A program made the translations under genes and the position numbers. A DNA stretch of 64,000 bases from Elmis aenea (taxonomy: Eukaryota > Arthropoda > Insecta > Coleoptera > Elmidae). The DNA lies in contig CANTFG010000285.1 in the NCBI GenBank assembly GCA_947652605.1, positions 1-64,000 of the forward strand, given 5' to 3'. How positions within the stretch are numbered: position 1 is the first letter of the stretch; the number at the start of each line of letters is the position of its first letter. Of the stretch, positions 24,784-38,000 are shown in pieces. The notes under the pieces are model-generated. The model ran no database searches, was not told the DNA's origin, and saw nothing but the letters and a program-made list of their open reading frames with translations.

Positions 24784-27700
24784 ATATGTATTAACTAAAG
24801 CACGGTATTTTTAGGAAATTATTAAAAATTAAAACCAGCTCATTGAAAGACATATGCAAAACAATTGTATTCATGTAAAGAGGCGATGGATAAACTGTTC
24901 CTGTGATATACAAATCAATAATTAAAAGTGTTTCGAAATAGTCGCTCAAGGAACATATGTATTAACTAAAGCACGGTATTTTTAGGAAATTATTAAAAAT
25001 TAAAACCAGCTCATTGAAAGACATATGCAAAACAATTGTATTCATGTAAAAAGGCGATAAATAAACTGTTTCTGTGATATACAAATCAATAATTAAAATT
25101 GTTTCGAAATAGTCGCTCAAGGAACATATGTATTAACTAAAGCACGGTATTTTTAGGAAATTATTAAAAATTAAAACCAGCTCATTGAAAGACATATGCA
25201 AAACAATTGTATTCATGTAAAGAGGCGATGGATATACTGTTCCTGTCATATAAAAATCAATAATTAAAATTGTTTAGAAATAGTCGCTCAAGGAACATAT
25301 GTATTAACTAAAGCACGGTATTTTTAGGAAATTATTAAAAATTAAAACCAGCTCATTGAAAGACATATGCAAAACAATTGTATTCATGTAAAGAGGCGAT
25401 GGATAAACTGTTCCTGTCATATACAAATCAATAATTGAAATTGTTTCGAAATAGTCGCACAAGGAACATATGTATTAACTAAAGCACGGTATTTTTAGGA
25501 AATTATTAAAAATTAATACCAGCTCATTGAAAGACATATGCAAAACAATTGTATTCATGTAAAGAGGCGATGGATAAACTGTTTCTGTGATATACAAATC
25601 AATAATTAAAATTGTTTAGAAATAGTCGCTCAAGGAACATATGTATTAACTAAAGCACGGTATTTTTAGGAAATTATTAAATAATAAAACCAGCTCATTG
25701 AAAGACATATGCAAAACAATTGTATTCATGTAAAGAAGCGATGGATAAACTGTTCCTGTCATATACAAATCAATAATTGAAATTGTTTCAAAATAGTCGC
25801 ACAAGGAACATATGTATTAACTAAAGCACGGTATTTTTAGGAAATTATTAAAAATTAAAACCAGCTCATTGAAAGACATATGCAAAACAATTTTATTCAT
25901 GTAAAAAGGCGATGGATAAACTGTTCCTGTCATATACAAATCAATAATTGAAATTGTTTCGAAATAGTCGCACAAGGAACATATGTATTAACTAAAGCAC
26001 GGTATTTTTAGGAAATTAGTAAAAATTAAAACCAGCTCTTTGAAAGACATATGCAAAACAATTGTATTCATGTAAAGAGGCGATGGATAAACTGTTTCTG
26101 TGATATACAAATCAATAATTAAAATTGTTCAGAAATAGTCGCTCAAGGAACATATGTATTAACTAAAGCACGGTATTTTTAGGAAATTATTAAAAATTAA
26201 AACCAGCTCATTGAAAAACATATGCAAAACAATTGTATTCCTGTAAAGAGGCGATGGATAAACTGTTTCTGTGATATACAAATCAATAATTAAAATTGTT
26301 CAGAAATAGTCGCTCAAGGAACATATGTATTAACTAAAGCACGGTATTTTTAGGAAATTATTAAAAATTAAAACCAGCTCATTGAAAGACATATGCAAAA
26401 CAATTGTATTCATGTAAAGAGGCGATAGATAAACTGTTCCTGTGATATACAAATCAATAATTGAAATTGTTTCGAAATAGTCGCACAAGGAACATATGTA
26501 TTAACTAATGCACGGTATTTTTAGGAAATTATTAAAAATTAAAACCAGCTCATTGAAAGACATTTGCAAAACAATTGTATTCATGTAAAGAGGCGATGGA
26601 TAAACTGTTCCTGTCATATACAAATCAATAATTGAAATTGTTTCGAAATAGTCGCACAAGGAACATATGTATTAACTAAAGCACGGTATTTTTAGGAAAT
26701 TATTAAAAATTAAAACCAGCTCATTGAAAGACATATGCAAAACAATTGTATTCATGTAAAGAGGCGATGGATAAACTGTTCCTGTGATATACATACAAAT
26801 CAATAATTAAAATTGTTCAGAAATAGTCGCTCAAAGAACATATGTATTAACTAATGCACGGTATTTTTAGGAAATTATTAAAAATTAAAACCAGCTCATT
26901 GAAAGACATATGCAAAACCATTGTATTCCTGTAAAGAGGCGATGGATAAACTGTTCCTGTGAAATACAAATCAATAATTAAAATTGTTTAGAAATAGTCG
27001 CTCAAGGAACATATGTATTAACTAAAGCACGGTATTTTTAGGAAATTATTAAAAATTAAAACCAGCTCATTGAAAGACATATGCAAAACAATTGTATTCC
27101 TGTAAAGAGGCGATGGATAAACTGTTCCTGTGATATACAAATCAATAATTAAAATTGTTTAGAAATAGTCGCTCAAGGAACATATGTATTAACTAAAGCA
27201 CGGTATTTTTAGGAAATTATTAAAAATTAATACCAGCTCATTGAAAGACATATGCAAAACAATTGTATTCATGTAAAGAGGCGATGGATAAACTGTTCCT
27301 GTGACATACAAATCAATAATTAAAATTGTTCAGAAATAGTCGCTCAAGGAACATATGTATTAACTAAAGCACGGTATTTTTAGGAAATTATTAAAAATTA
27401 AAACCAGCTCATTGAAAGACATATGCAAAACAATTGTATTCATGTAAAGAGGCGATAAATAAACTGTTCCTGTGATATACAAATCAATAATTAAAATTGT
27501 TTCGAAATAGTCGCTCAAGGAACATATGTATTAACTAAAGCACGGTATTTTTAGGAAATTATTAAAAATTAAAACCAGCTCATTGAAAGACATATGCAAA
27601 ACAATTTTATTCATGTAAAGAGGCGATGGATAAACTGTTCCTGTGATATACAAATCAATAATTAAAATTGTTTAGAAATAGTCGCTCAAGGAACATATGT

Positions 27701-29546
27701 ATTAACTAAAGCACGGTATTTTTAGGAAATTATTAAAAATTAAAACCAGCTCATTGAAAGACATATGCAAAACAATTGTATTCATGTAAAGAGGCAATGG
27801 ATAAACTGTTCCTGTCATATACAAATCAATAATTAAAATTGTTTAGAAATAGTCGCTCAAGGAACATATGTATTAACTAAAGCACGGTATTTTTAGGAAA
27901 TTATTAAAAATTAAAACCAGCTCATTGAAAGACATATATGCAAAACAATTGTATTCATGTAAAGAGGCGATGGATAAACTGTTCCTGTGATATACAAATC
28001 AATAATTAAAATTGTTTCGAAATAGTCGCTCAAGGAACATATGTATTAACTAAAGCACGGTATTTTTAGGAAATTATTAAAAATTAAAACCAGCTCATTG
28101 AAAGACATATGCAAAACAATTGTATTCATGTAAAGAGGCGATGGATAAACTGTTCCTGTGATATACAAATCAATAATTAAAATTGTTTCGAAATAGTCGC
28201 TCAAGGAACATATGTATTAACTAAAGCACGGTATTTTTAGGAAATTATTAAAAATTAAAACCAGCTCATTGAAAGACATATGCAAAACAATTGTATTCAT
28301 GTAAAGAGGCGATGGATATACTGTTCCTGTCATATACAAATCAATAATTAAAATTGTTTAGAAATAGTCGCTCAAGGAACATATGTATTAACTAAAGCAC
28401 GGTATTTTTAGGAAATTATTAAAAATTAAAACCAGCTCATTGAAAGACATATGCAAAACAATTGTATTCATGTAAAGAGGCGATGGATAAACTGTTCCTG
28501 TGATATACAAATTAATAATTAAAATTGTTTCGAAATAGTCGCTCAAGGAACATATGTATTAACTAAAGCACGGTATTTTTAGGAAATTATTAAAAATTAA
28601 AACCAGCTCATTGAAAGACATATGCAAAACAATTGTATTCATGTAAAGAGGCGATAGATAAACTGTTCCTGTGATATACAAATCAATAATTGAAATTGTT
28701 TCGAAATAGTCGCACAAGGAACATATGTATTAACTAATGCACGGTATTTTTAGGAAATTATTAAAAATTAAAACCAGCTCATTGAAAGACATATGCAAAA
28801 CAATTGTATTCATGTAAAGAGGCGATGGATAAAATGTTCTTGTCATATACAAATCAATAATTGAAATTGTTTCGAAATAGTCGCCCAAGGAACATATGTA
28901 TTAACTAAAGCACGGTATTTTTAGGAAATTATTAAAAATTAAAACCAGCTCATTGAAAGACATATGCAAAACAATTGTATTCATGTAAAGAGGCGATGGA
29001 TAAACTGTTCCTGTGATATACATACAAATCAATAATTAAAATTGTTCAGAAATAGTCGCTCAAAGAACATATGTATTAACTAATGCACGGTATTTTTAGG
29101 AAATTATTAAAAATTAAAACCAGCTCATTGAAAGACATATGCAAAACAATTGTATTCCTGTAAAGAGGCGATGGATAAACTGTTCCTGTGATATACAAAT
29201 CAATAATTAAAATTGTTTAGAAATAGTCGCTCAAGGAACATATGTATTAACTAAAGCAAGGTATTTTTGGGAAATTATTAAAAATTAAAACCAGCTCATT
29301 GAAAGACATATGCAAAACAATTGTATTCCTGTAAAGAGGCGATGGATAAACTGTTCCTGTGATATACAAATCAATAATTAAAATTGTTTCGATATAGTCG
29401 CTCAAGGAACATATGTATTAACTAAAGCACGGTATTTTTAGGAAATTATTAAAAATTAAAACCAGCTCATTGAAAGACATATGCAAAACAATTGTATTCC
29501 TGTAAAGAGGCGATGGATAAACTGTTCCTGTGATATACAAATCAAT
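24784..29546. repeat. Duplicated satellite block B, copy 2
   Basis: Second copy of 13830-18590 at offset 10,954. Private differences noticed are CCATTG near 26918 (CAATTG in copy 1) and GATATAG near 29392 (GAAATAG in copy 1). Its last 12 monomers were duplicated again in tandem (next entry), so the distal part of this block exists three times. Confidence 0.88.
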
Positions 29547-31604
29547 AATTAAAATTGTTTCGAAATAGTCGCTCAAGGAACATATGTATTAACTAAAGCA
29601 CGGTATTTTTAGGAAATTATTAAAAATTAAAACCAGCTCATTGAAAGACATATGCAAAACAATTTTATTCATGTAAAGAGGCGATGGATAAACTGTTCCT
29701 GTGATATACAAATCAATAATTAAAATTGTTTAGAAATAGTCGCTCAAGGAACATATGTATTAACTAAAGCACGGTATTTTTAGGAAATTATTAAAAATTA
29801 AAACCAGCTCATTGAAAGACATATGCAAAACAATTGTATTCATGTAAAGAGGCAATGGATAAACTGTTCCTGTCATATACAAATCAATAATTAAAATTGT
29901 TTAGAAATAGTCGCTCAAGGAACATATGTATTAACTAAAGCACGGTATTTTTAGGAAATTATTAAAAATTAAAACCAGCTCATTGAAAGACATATATGCA
30001 AAACAATTGTATTCATGTAAAGAGGCGATGGATAAACTGTTCCTGTGATATACAAATCAATAATTAAAATTGTTTCGAAATAGTCGCTCAAGGAACATAT
30101 GTATTAACTAAAGCACGGTATTTTTAGGAAATTATTAAAAATTAAAACCAGCTCATTGAAAGACATATGCAAAACAATTGTATTCATGTAAAGAGGCGAT
30201 GGATAAACTGTTCCTGTGATATACAAATCAATAATTAAAATTGTTTCGAAATAGTCGCTCAAGGAACATATGTATTAACTAAAGCACGGTATTTTTAGGA
30301 AATTATTAAAAATTAAAACCAGCTCATTGAAAGACATATGCAAAACAATTGTATTCATGTAAAGAGGCGATGGATATACTGTTCCTGTCATATACAAATC
30401 AATAATTAAAATTGTTTAGAAATAGTCGCTCAAGGAACATATGTATTAACTAAAGCACGGTATTTTTAGGAAATTATTAAAAATTAAAACCAGCTCATTG
30501 AAAGACATATGCAAAACAATTGTATTCATGTAAAGAGGCGATGGATAAACTGTTCCTGTGATATACAAATTAATAATTAAAATTGTTTCGAAATAGTCGC
30601 TCAAGGAACATATGTATTAACTAAAGCACGGTATTTTTAGGAAATTATTAAAAATTAAAACCAGCTCATTGAAAGACATATGCAAAACAATTGTATTCAT
30701 GTAAAGAGGCGATAGATAAACTGTTCCTGTGATATACAAATCAATAATTGAAATTGTTTCGAAATAGTCGCACAAGGAACATATGTATTAACTAATGCAC
30801 GGTATTTTTAGGAAATTATTAAAAATTAAAACCAGCTCATTGAAAGACATATGCAAAACAATTGTATTCATGTAAAGAGGCGATGGATAAAATGTTCTTG
30901 TCATATACAAATCAATAATTGAAATTGTTTCGAAATAGTCGCCCAAGGAACATATGTATTAACTAAAGCACGGTATTTTTAGGAAATTATTAAAAATTAA
31001 AACCAGCTCATTGAAAGACATATGCAAAACAATTGTATTCATGTAAAGAGGCGATGGATAAACTGTTCCTGTGATATACATACAAATCAATAATTAAAAT
31101 TGTTCAGAAATAGTCGCTCAAAGAACATATGTATTAACTAATGCACGGTATTTTTAGGAAATTATTAAAAATTAAAACCAGCTCATTGAAAGACATATGC
31201 AAAACAATTGTATTCCTGTAAAGAGGCGATGGATAAACTGTTCCTGTGATATACAAATCAATAATTAAAATTGTTTAGAAATAGTCGCTCAAGGAACATA
31301 TGTATTAACTAAAGCAAGGTATTTTTGGGAAATTATTAAAAATTAAAACCAGCTCATTGAAAGACATATGCAAAACAATTGTATTCCTGTAAAGAGGCGA
31401 TGGATAAACTGTTCCTGTGATATACAAATCAATAATTAAAATTGTTTCGAAATAGTCGCTCAAGGAACATATGTATTAACTAAAGCACGGTATTTTTAGG
31501 AAATTATTAAAAATTAAAACCAGCTCATTGAAAGACATATGCAAAACAATTGTATTCCTGTAAAGAGGCGATGGATAAACTGTTCCTGTGATATACAAAT
31601 CAAT
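29547..31604. repeat. 12-monomer tandem duplication (2058 bp) of the preceding block
   Basis: Repeats about 27489-29546 at offset 2058, which is 12 x 171 plus 6 bp (one 4-bp and one 2-bp insertion carried along). Confirmed at CAATTTTATTC (27601/29659), GACATATATGC (27931/29989) and the 4-bp insertion (29020/31078). The monomer spanning about 29410-29580 is a hybrid: its first part, with ATTCCTG, continues block B, while its last part, with TTTCG, matches the start of the duplicated unit. The exchange therefore fell inside one monomer, in register. GATATAG at 29392 is not repeated at the matching site near 31450. Confidence 0.88.
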
Positions 31605-31711
31605 AATTAAAATTGTTTAGAAATAGTCGCTCAAGGAACATATGTATTAACTAATGCACGGTATTTTTAGGAAATTATTAAAAATTAAAACCAGCTCATT
31701 GAAAGACATAT

Positions 31712-34700
31712 GCAAAAAAATTGTATTCCTGTAAAGAGGCGATGGATAAACTGTTCCTGTGATATACAAAACAATAATTAAAATTGTTTAGAAACAGTCG
31801 CTCAAGGAACATATGTATTAACTAAAGCACGGTATTTTTAGGAAATTATTAAAAATTAAAACCAGCTCATTGAAAGACATATGCAAAACAATTGTATTCA
31901 TGTAAAGAGGCGATAGATAAACTGTTCCTGTCATATACAAATCAATAATTGAAATTGTTTCGAAATAGTCGCACAAGGAACATATGTATTAACTAAAGCA
32001 CGGTATTTTTAGGAAATTATTATAAATTAATGCCAGCTCATTGAAAGACATATGCAAAACAATTGTATTCATGTAAAGAGGCGATGGATAAACTGTTCCT
32101 GTGATATACAAATCAATAATTAAAATTGTTTAGAAATAGTCGCTCAAGGAACATATGTATTAACTAAAGCACGGTATTTTTAGGAAATTATTAAAAATTA
32201 AAACCAGCTCATTGAAAGACATATGCAAAACAATTGTATTCATGTAAAGAGGCGATGGATAAACTGTTCCTGTGATATACAAATCAATAATTAAAATCGT
32301 TTAGAAATAGTCGCCCAAGGAACATATGTATTAACTAAAGCACGGTATTTTTAGGAAATTATTAAAAATTAAAACCAGCTCATTGAAAGACATATGCAAA
32401 ACAATTGTATTCATGTAAAGAGGCGATGGATAAACTGTTCCTGTGATATACAAATCAATAATTAAAATTGTTCAGAAATAGTCGCTCAAGGAACATATGT
32501 ATTAACTAATGCACGGTATTTTTAGGAAATTATTAAAAATTAAAACCAGCTCATTGAAAGACATATGCAAAACAAATGTATTCCTGTAAAGAGGCGATGG
32601 ATAAACTGTTCCTGTGATATACAAATCAATAATTAAAATTGTTTAGAAATAGTCGCTCAAGGAACATATGTATTAACTAAAGCACGGTATTTTTAGGAAA
32701 TTATTAAAAATTAAAACCAGCTCATTGAAAGACATATGCAAAACAATTGTATTCATGTAAAGAGGCGATGGATAAACTGTTCCTGTCATATACAAATCAA
32801 TAATTGAAATTGTTTCGAAATAGTCGCACAAGGAACATATGTATTAACTAAAGCACGGTATTTTTAGGAAATTATTAAAAATTAATACCAGCTCATTGAA
32901 AGACATATGCAAAACAATTGTATTCATGTAAAGAGGCGATGGATAAACTGTTCCTGTGATATACAAATCAATAATTAAAATTGTTTAGAAATAGTCGCTC
33001 AAGGAACATATGTATTAACTAAAGCACGGTATTTTTAGGAAATTATTAAAAATTAAAACCAGCTCATTGAAAGACATATGCAAAACAATTGTATTCATGT
33101 AAAGAGGCGATGGATAAACTGTTCCTGTGATATACAAATCAATAATTAAAATCGTTTAGAAATAGTCGCCCAAGGAACATATGTATTAACTAAAGCACGG
33201 TATTTTTAGGAAATTATTAAAAATTAAAACCAGCTCATTGAAAGACATATGCAAAACAATTGTATTCATGTAAAGAGGCGATGGATAAACTGTTCCTGTG
33301 ATATACAAATCAATAATTAAAATTGTTCAGAAATAGTCGCTCAAGGAACATATGTATTAACTAATGCACGGTATTTTTAGGAAATTATTAAAAATTAAAA
33401 CCAGCTCATTGAAAGACATATGCAAAACAAATGTATTCCTGTAAAGAGGCGATGGATAAACTGTTCCTGTGATATACAAATCAATAATTAAAATTGTTTA
33501 GAAATAGTCGCTCAAGGAACATATGTATTAACTAAAGCACGGTATTTTTAGGAAATTATTAAAAATTAAAACCAGCTCATTGAAAGACATATGCAAAACA
33601 ATTGTATTCATGTAAAGAGGCGATGGATAAACTGTTCCTGTCATATACAAATCAATAATTGAAATTGTTTCGAAATAGTCGCACAAGGAACATATGTATT
33701 AACTAAAGCACGGTATTTTTAGGAAATTATTAAAAATTAATACCAGCTCATTGAAAGACATATGCAAAACAATTGTATTCATGTAAAGAGGCGATGGATA
33801 AACTGTTTCTGTGATATACAAATCAATAATTAAAATTGTTTAGAAATAGTCGCTCAAGGAACATATGTATTAACTAAAGCACGGTTTTTTTAGGAAATTA
33901 TTAAATAATAAAACCAGCTCATTGAAAGACATATGCAAAACAATTGTATTCATGTAAAGAAGCGATGGATAAACTGTTCCTGTCATATACAAATCAATAA
34001 TTGCAATTGTTTCAAAATAGTCGCACAAGGAACATATGTATTAACTAAAGCACGGTATTTTTAGGAAATTATTAAAAATTAAAACCAGCTCATTGAAAGA
34101 CATATGCAAAACAATTTTATTCATGTAAAAAAGCGATGGATAAACTGTTCCTGTCATATACAAATCAATAATTGAAATTGTTTCGAAATAGTCGCACAAG
34201 GAACATATGTATTAACTAAAGCACGGTATTTTTAGGAAATTAGTAAAAATTAAAACCAGCTCTTTGAAAGACATATGCAAAACAATTGTATTCATGTAAA
34301 GAGGCGATAGATAAACTGTTTCTGTGATATACAAATCAATAATTAAAATTGTTCAGAAATAGTCGCTCAAGGAACATATGTATTAACTAAAGCACGGTAT
34401 TTTTAGGAAATTATTAAAAATTAAAACCAGCTCATTGAAAGACATATGCAAAACAATTGTATTCCTGTAAAGAGGCGATGGATAAACTGTTTCTGTGATA
34501 TACAAATCAATAATTAAAATTGTTCAGAAATAGTCGCTCAAGGAACATATGTATTAACTAAAGCACGGTATTTTTAGGAAATTATTAAAAATTAAAACCA
34601 GCTCATTGAAAGACATATGCAAAACAATTGTATTCATGTAAAGAGGCGATAGATAAACTGTTCCTGTGATATACAAATCAATAATTGAAATTGTTTCGAA

Positions 34701-37700
34701 ATAGTCGCACAAGGAACATATGTATTAACTAATGCACGGTATTTTTAGGAAATTATTAAAAATTAAAACCAGCTCATTGAAAGACATATGCAAAACAATT
34801 GTATTCATGTAAAGAGGCGATGGATAAACTGTTCCTGTCATATACAAATCAATAATTGAAATTGTTTCGAAATAGTCGCACAAGGAACATATGTATTAAC
34901 TAAAGCACGGTATTTTTAGGAAATTATTAAAAATTAAAACCAGCTCATTGAAAGACATATGCAAAACAATTGTATTCATGTAAAGAGGCGATGGATAAAC
35001 TGTTCCTGTGATATACATACAAATCAATAATTAAAATTGTTCAGAAATAGTCGCTCAAGGAACATATGTATTAACTAAAGCACGGTATTTTTAGGAAATT
35101 ATTAAAAATTAAAACCAGCTCATTGAAAGACATATGCAAAACAATTGTATTCATGTAAAGAGGCGATGGATAAACTGTTCCTGTGATATACAAATCAATA
35201 ATTAAAATTGTTTAGAAATAGTCGCTCAAGGAACATATGTATTAACTAAAGCACGGTATTTTTAGGAAATTATTAAAAATTAAAACCAGCTCATTGAAAG
35301 ACATATGCAAAACAATTGTATTCATGTGAAGAGGCGATGGATAAACTGTTCCTGTGATATACAAATCAATAATTAAAATTGTTTAGAAATAGTCGCTCAA
35401 GGAACATAAATGTATTAACTAAAGCACGGTATTTTTAGGAAATTATTAAAAATTAAAACCAGCTCATTGAAAGACATATGCAAAACAATTGTATTCCTGT
35501 AAAGAGGCGATGGATAAACTGTTCCTGTGATATACAAATCAATAATTAAAATTGTTTAGAAATAGTCGCTCAAGGAACATATATATTAACTAAAGCACGG
35601 TATTTTTAGGAAATTATTAAAAATTAATACCAGCTCATTGAAAGACATATGCAAAACCATTGTATTCATGTAAAGAGGCGATGGATAAACTGTTTCTGTG
35701 ACATACAAATCAATAATTAAAATTGTTCAGAAATAGTCGCTCAAGGAACATATGTATTAACTAAAGCACGGTATTTTTAGGAAATTATTAAAAATTAAAA
35801 CCAGCTCATTGAAAGACATATGCAAAACAATTGTATTCATGTAAAGAGGCGATGGATAAACTGTTCCTGTGATATACAAATCAATAATTAAAATTGTTTC
35901 GAAATAGTCGCTCAAGGAACATATGTATTAACTAAAGCACGGTATTTTTAGGAAATTATTAAAAATTAAAACCAGCTCATTGAAAGACATATGCAAAACA
36001 ATTTTATTCATGTAAAGAGGCGATGGATAAACTGTTCCTGTGATATACAAATCAATAATTAAAATTGTTTAGAAATAGTCGCTCAAGGAACATATGTATT
36101 AACTAAAGCACGGTATTTTTAGGAAATTATTAAAAATTAAAACCAGCTCATTGAAAGACATATGCAAAACAATTGTATTCATGTAAAGAGGCAATGGATA
36201 AACTGTTCCTGTCATATACAAATCAATAATTAAAATTGTTTAGAAATAGTCGCTCAAGGAACATATGTATTAACTAAAGCACGGTATTTTTAGGAAATTA
36301 TTAAAAATTAAAACCAGCTCATTGAAAGACATATGCAAAACAATTGTATTCATGTAAAGAGGCGATGGATAAACTGTTCCTGTGATATACAAATCAATAA
36401 TTAAAATTGTTTCGAAATAGTCGCTCAAGGAACATATGTATTAACTAAAGCACGGTATTTTTAGGAAATTATTAAAAATTAAAACCAGCTCATTGAAAGA
36501 CATATGCAAAACAATTGTATTCATGTAAAGAGGCGATAAATAAACTGTTCCTGTGATATACAAATCAATAATTAAAATTGTTTCGAAATAGTCGCTCAAG
36601 GAACATATGTATTAACTAAAGCACGGTATTTTTAGGAAATTATTAAAAATTAAAACCAGCTCATTGAAAGACATATGCAAAACAATTGTATTCATGTAAA
36701 GAGGCGATGGATATACTGTTCCTGTCATATACAAATCAATAATTAAAATTGTTTAGAAATAGTCGCTCAAGGAACATATGTATTAACTAAAGCACGGTAT
36801 TTTTAGGAAATTATTAAAAATTAAAACCAGCTCATTGAAAGACATATGCAAAACAATTGTATTCATGTAAAGAGGCGATGGATAAACTGTTCCTGTGATA
36901 TACAAATCAATAATTAAAATTGTTTCGAAATAGTCGCTCAAGGAACATATGTATTAACTAATGCACGGTATTTTTAGGAAATTATTAAAAATTAAAACCA
37001 GCTCATTGAAAGACATATGCAAAACAATTGTATTCATGTAAAGAGGCGATAGATAAACTGTTCCTGTGATATACAAATCAATAATTGAAATTGTTTCGAA
37101 ATAGTCGCACAAGGAACATATGTATTAACTAATGCACGGTATTTTTAGGAAATTATTAAAAATTAAAACCAGCTCATTGAAAGACATATGCAAAACAATT
37201 GTATTCATGTAAAGAGGCGATGGATAAACTGTTCTTGTCATATACAAATCAATAATTGAAATTGTTTCGAAATAGTCGCACAAGGAACATATGTATTAAC
37301 TAAAGCACGGTATTTTTAGGAAATTATTAAAAATTAAAACCAGCTCATTGAAAGACATATGCAAAACAATTGTATTCATGTAAAGAGGCGATGGATAAAC
37401 TGTTCCTGTGATATACAAATCAATAATTAAAATTGTTTAGAAATAGTCGCTCAAAGAACATATGTATTAACTAAAGCACGGTATTTTTAGGAAATTATTA
37501 AAAATTAAAACCAGCTCATTGAAAGACATATGCAAAACAATTGTATTCCTGTAAAGAGGCGATGGATAAACTGTTCCTGTGATATACAAATCAATAATTA
37601 AAATTGTTTAGAAATAGTCGCTCAAGGAACATATGTATTAACTAAAGCACAGTATTTTTGGGAAATTATTAAAAATTAAAACCAGCTCATTGAAAGACAT

Positions 37701-38000
37701 ATGCAAAACAATTGTATTCCTGTAAAGAGGCGATGGATAAACTGTTCCTGTGATATACAAATCAATAATTAAAATTGTTTAGAAATAGTCGCTCAAGGAA
37801 CATATGTATTAACTAAAGCACGGTATTTTTAGGAAATTATTAAAAATTAAAACCAGCTCATTGAAAGACATATGCAAAACAATTGTATTCATGTAAAGAG
37901 GCGATGGATAAACTGTTCCTGTCATATACAAATCAATAATTAAAATTGTTTAGAAATAGTCGCTCAAGGAACATATGTATTAACTAAAGCACGGTATTTT
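31712..38000. repeat. Duplicated satellite block C, copy 2 (includes higher-order cassette copy 3)
   Basis: Second copy of the 18871-24650 region, with markers ATCGTTTAG at 32296 (+584 from the cassette start) and the 4-bp insertion at 35015. It differs by a 5-monomer internal duplication (33025-33879), loss of two monomers between 35015 and 37651, and a 2-bp gain near 35408. The right edge is approximate. Confidence 0.83.
33025..33879. repeat. 5-monomer tandem duplication (855 bp)
   Basis: ATCGTTTAGAAATAGTCGCC occurs at 32296 and again at 33151, exactly 855 bp (5 x 171) apart. The following TTCAG unit, CAAATGTATTCCTG unit, TGAAATTG/CACAAGG unit and TAATACC unit recur in the same order. The monomer near 32870-33010 is a hybrid: TAATACC in its first part as at the end of the unit, then TTCCTGTGATAT and TTTAG as at the start. 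The other cassette copies (10307, 18871, 61710) have a single ATCGTTT marker, so this duplication is private to this block. Boundaries are approximate. Confidence 0.85.
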
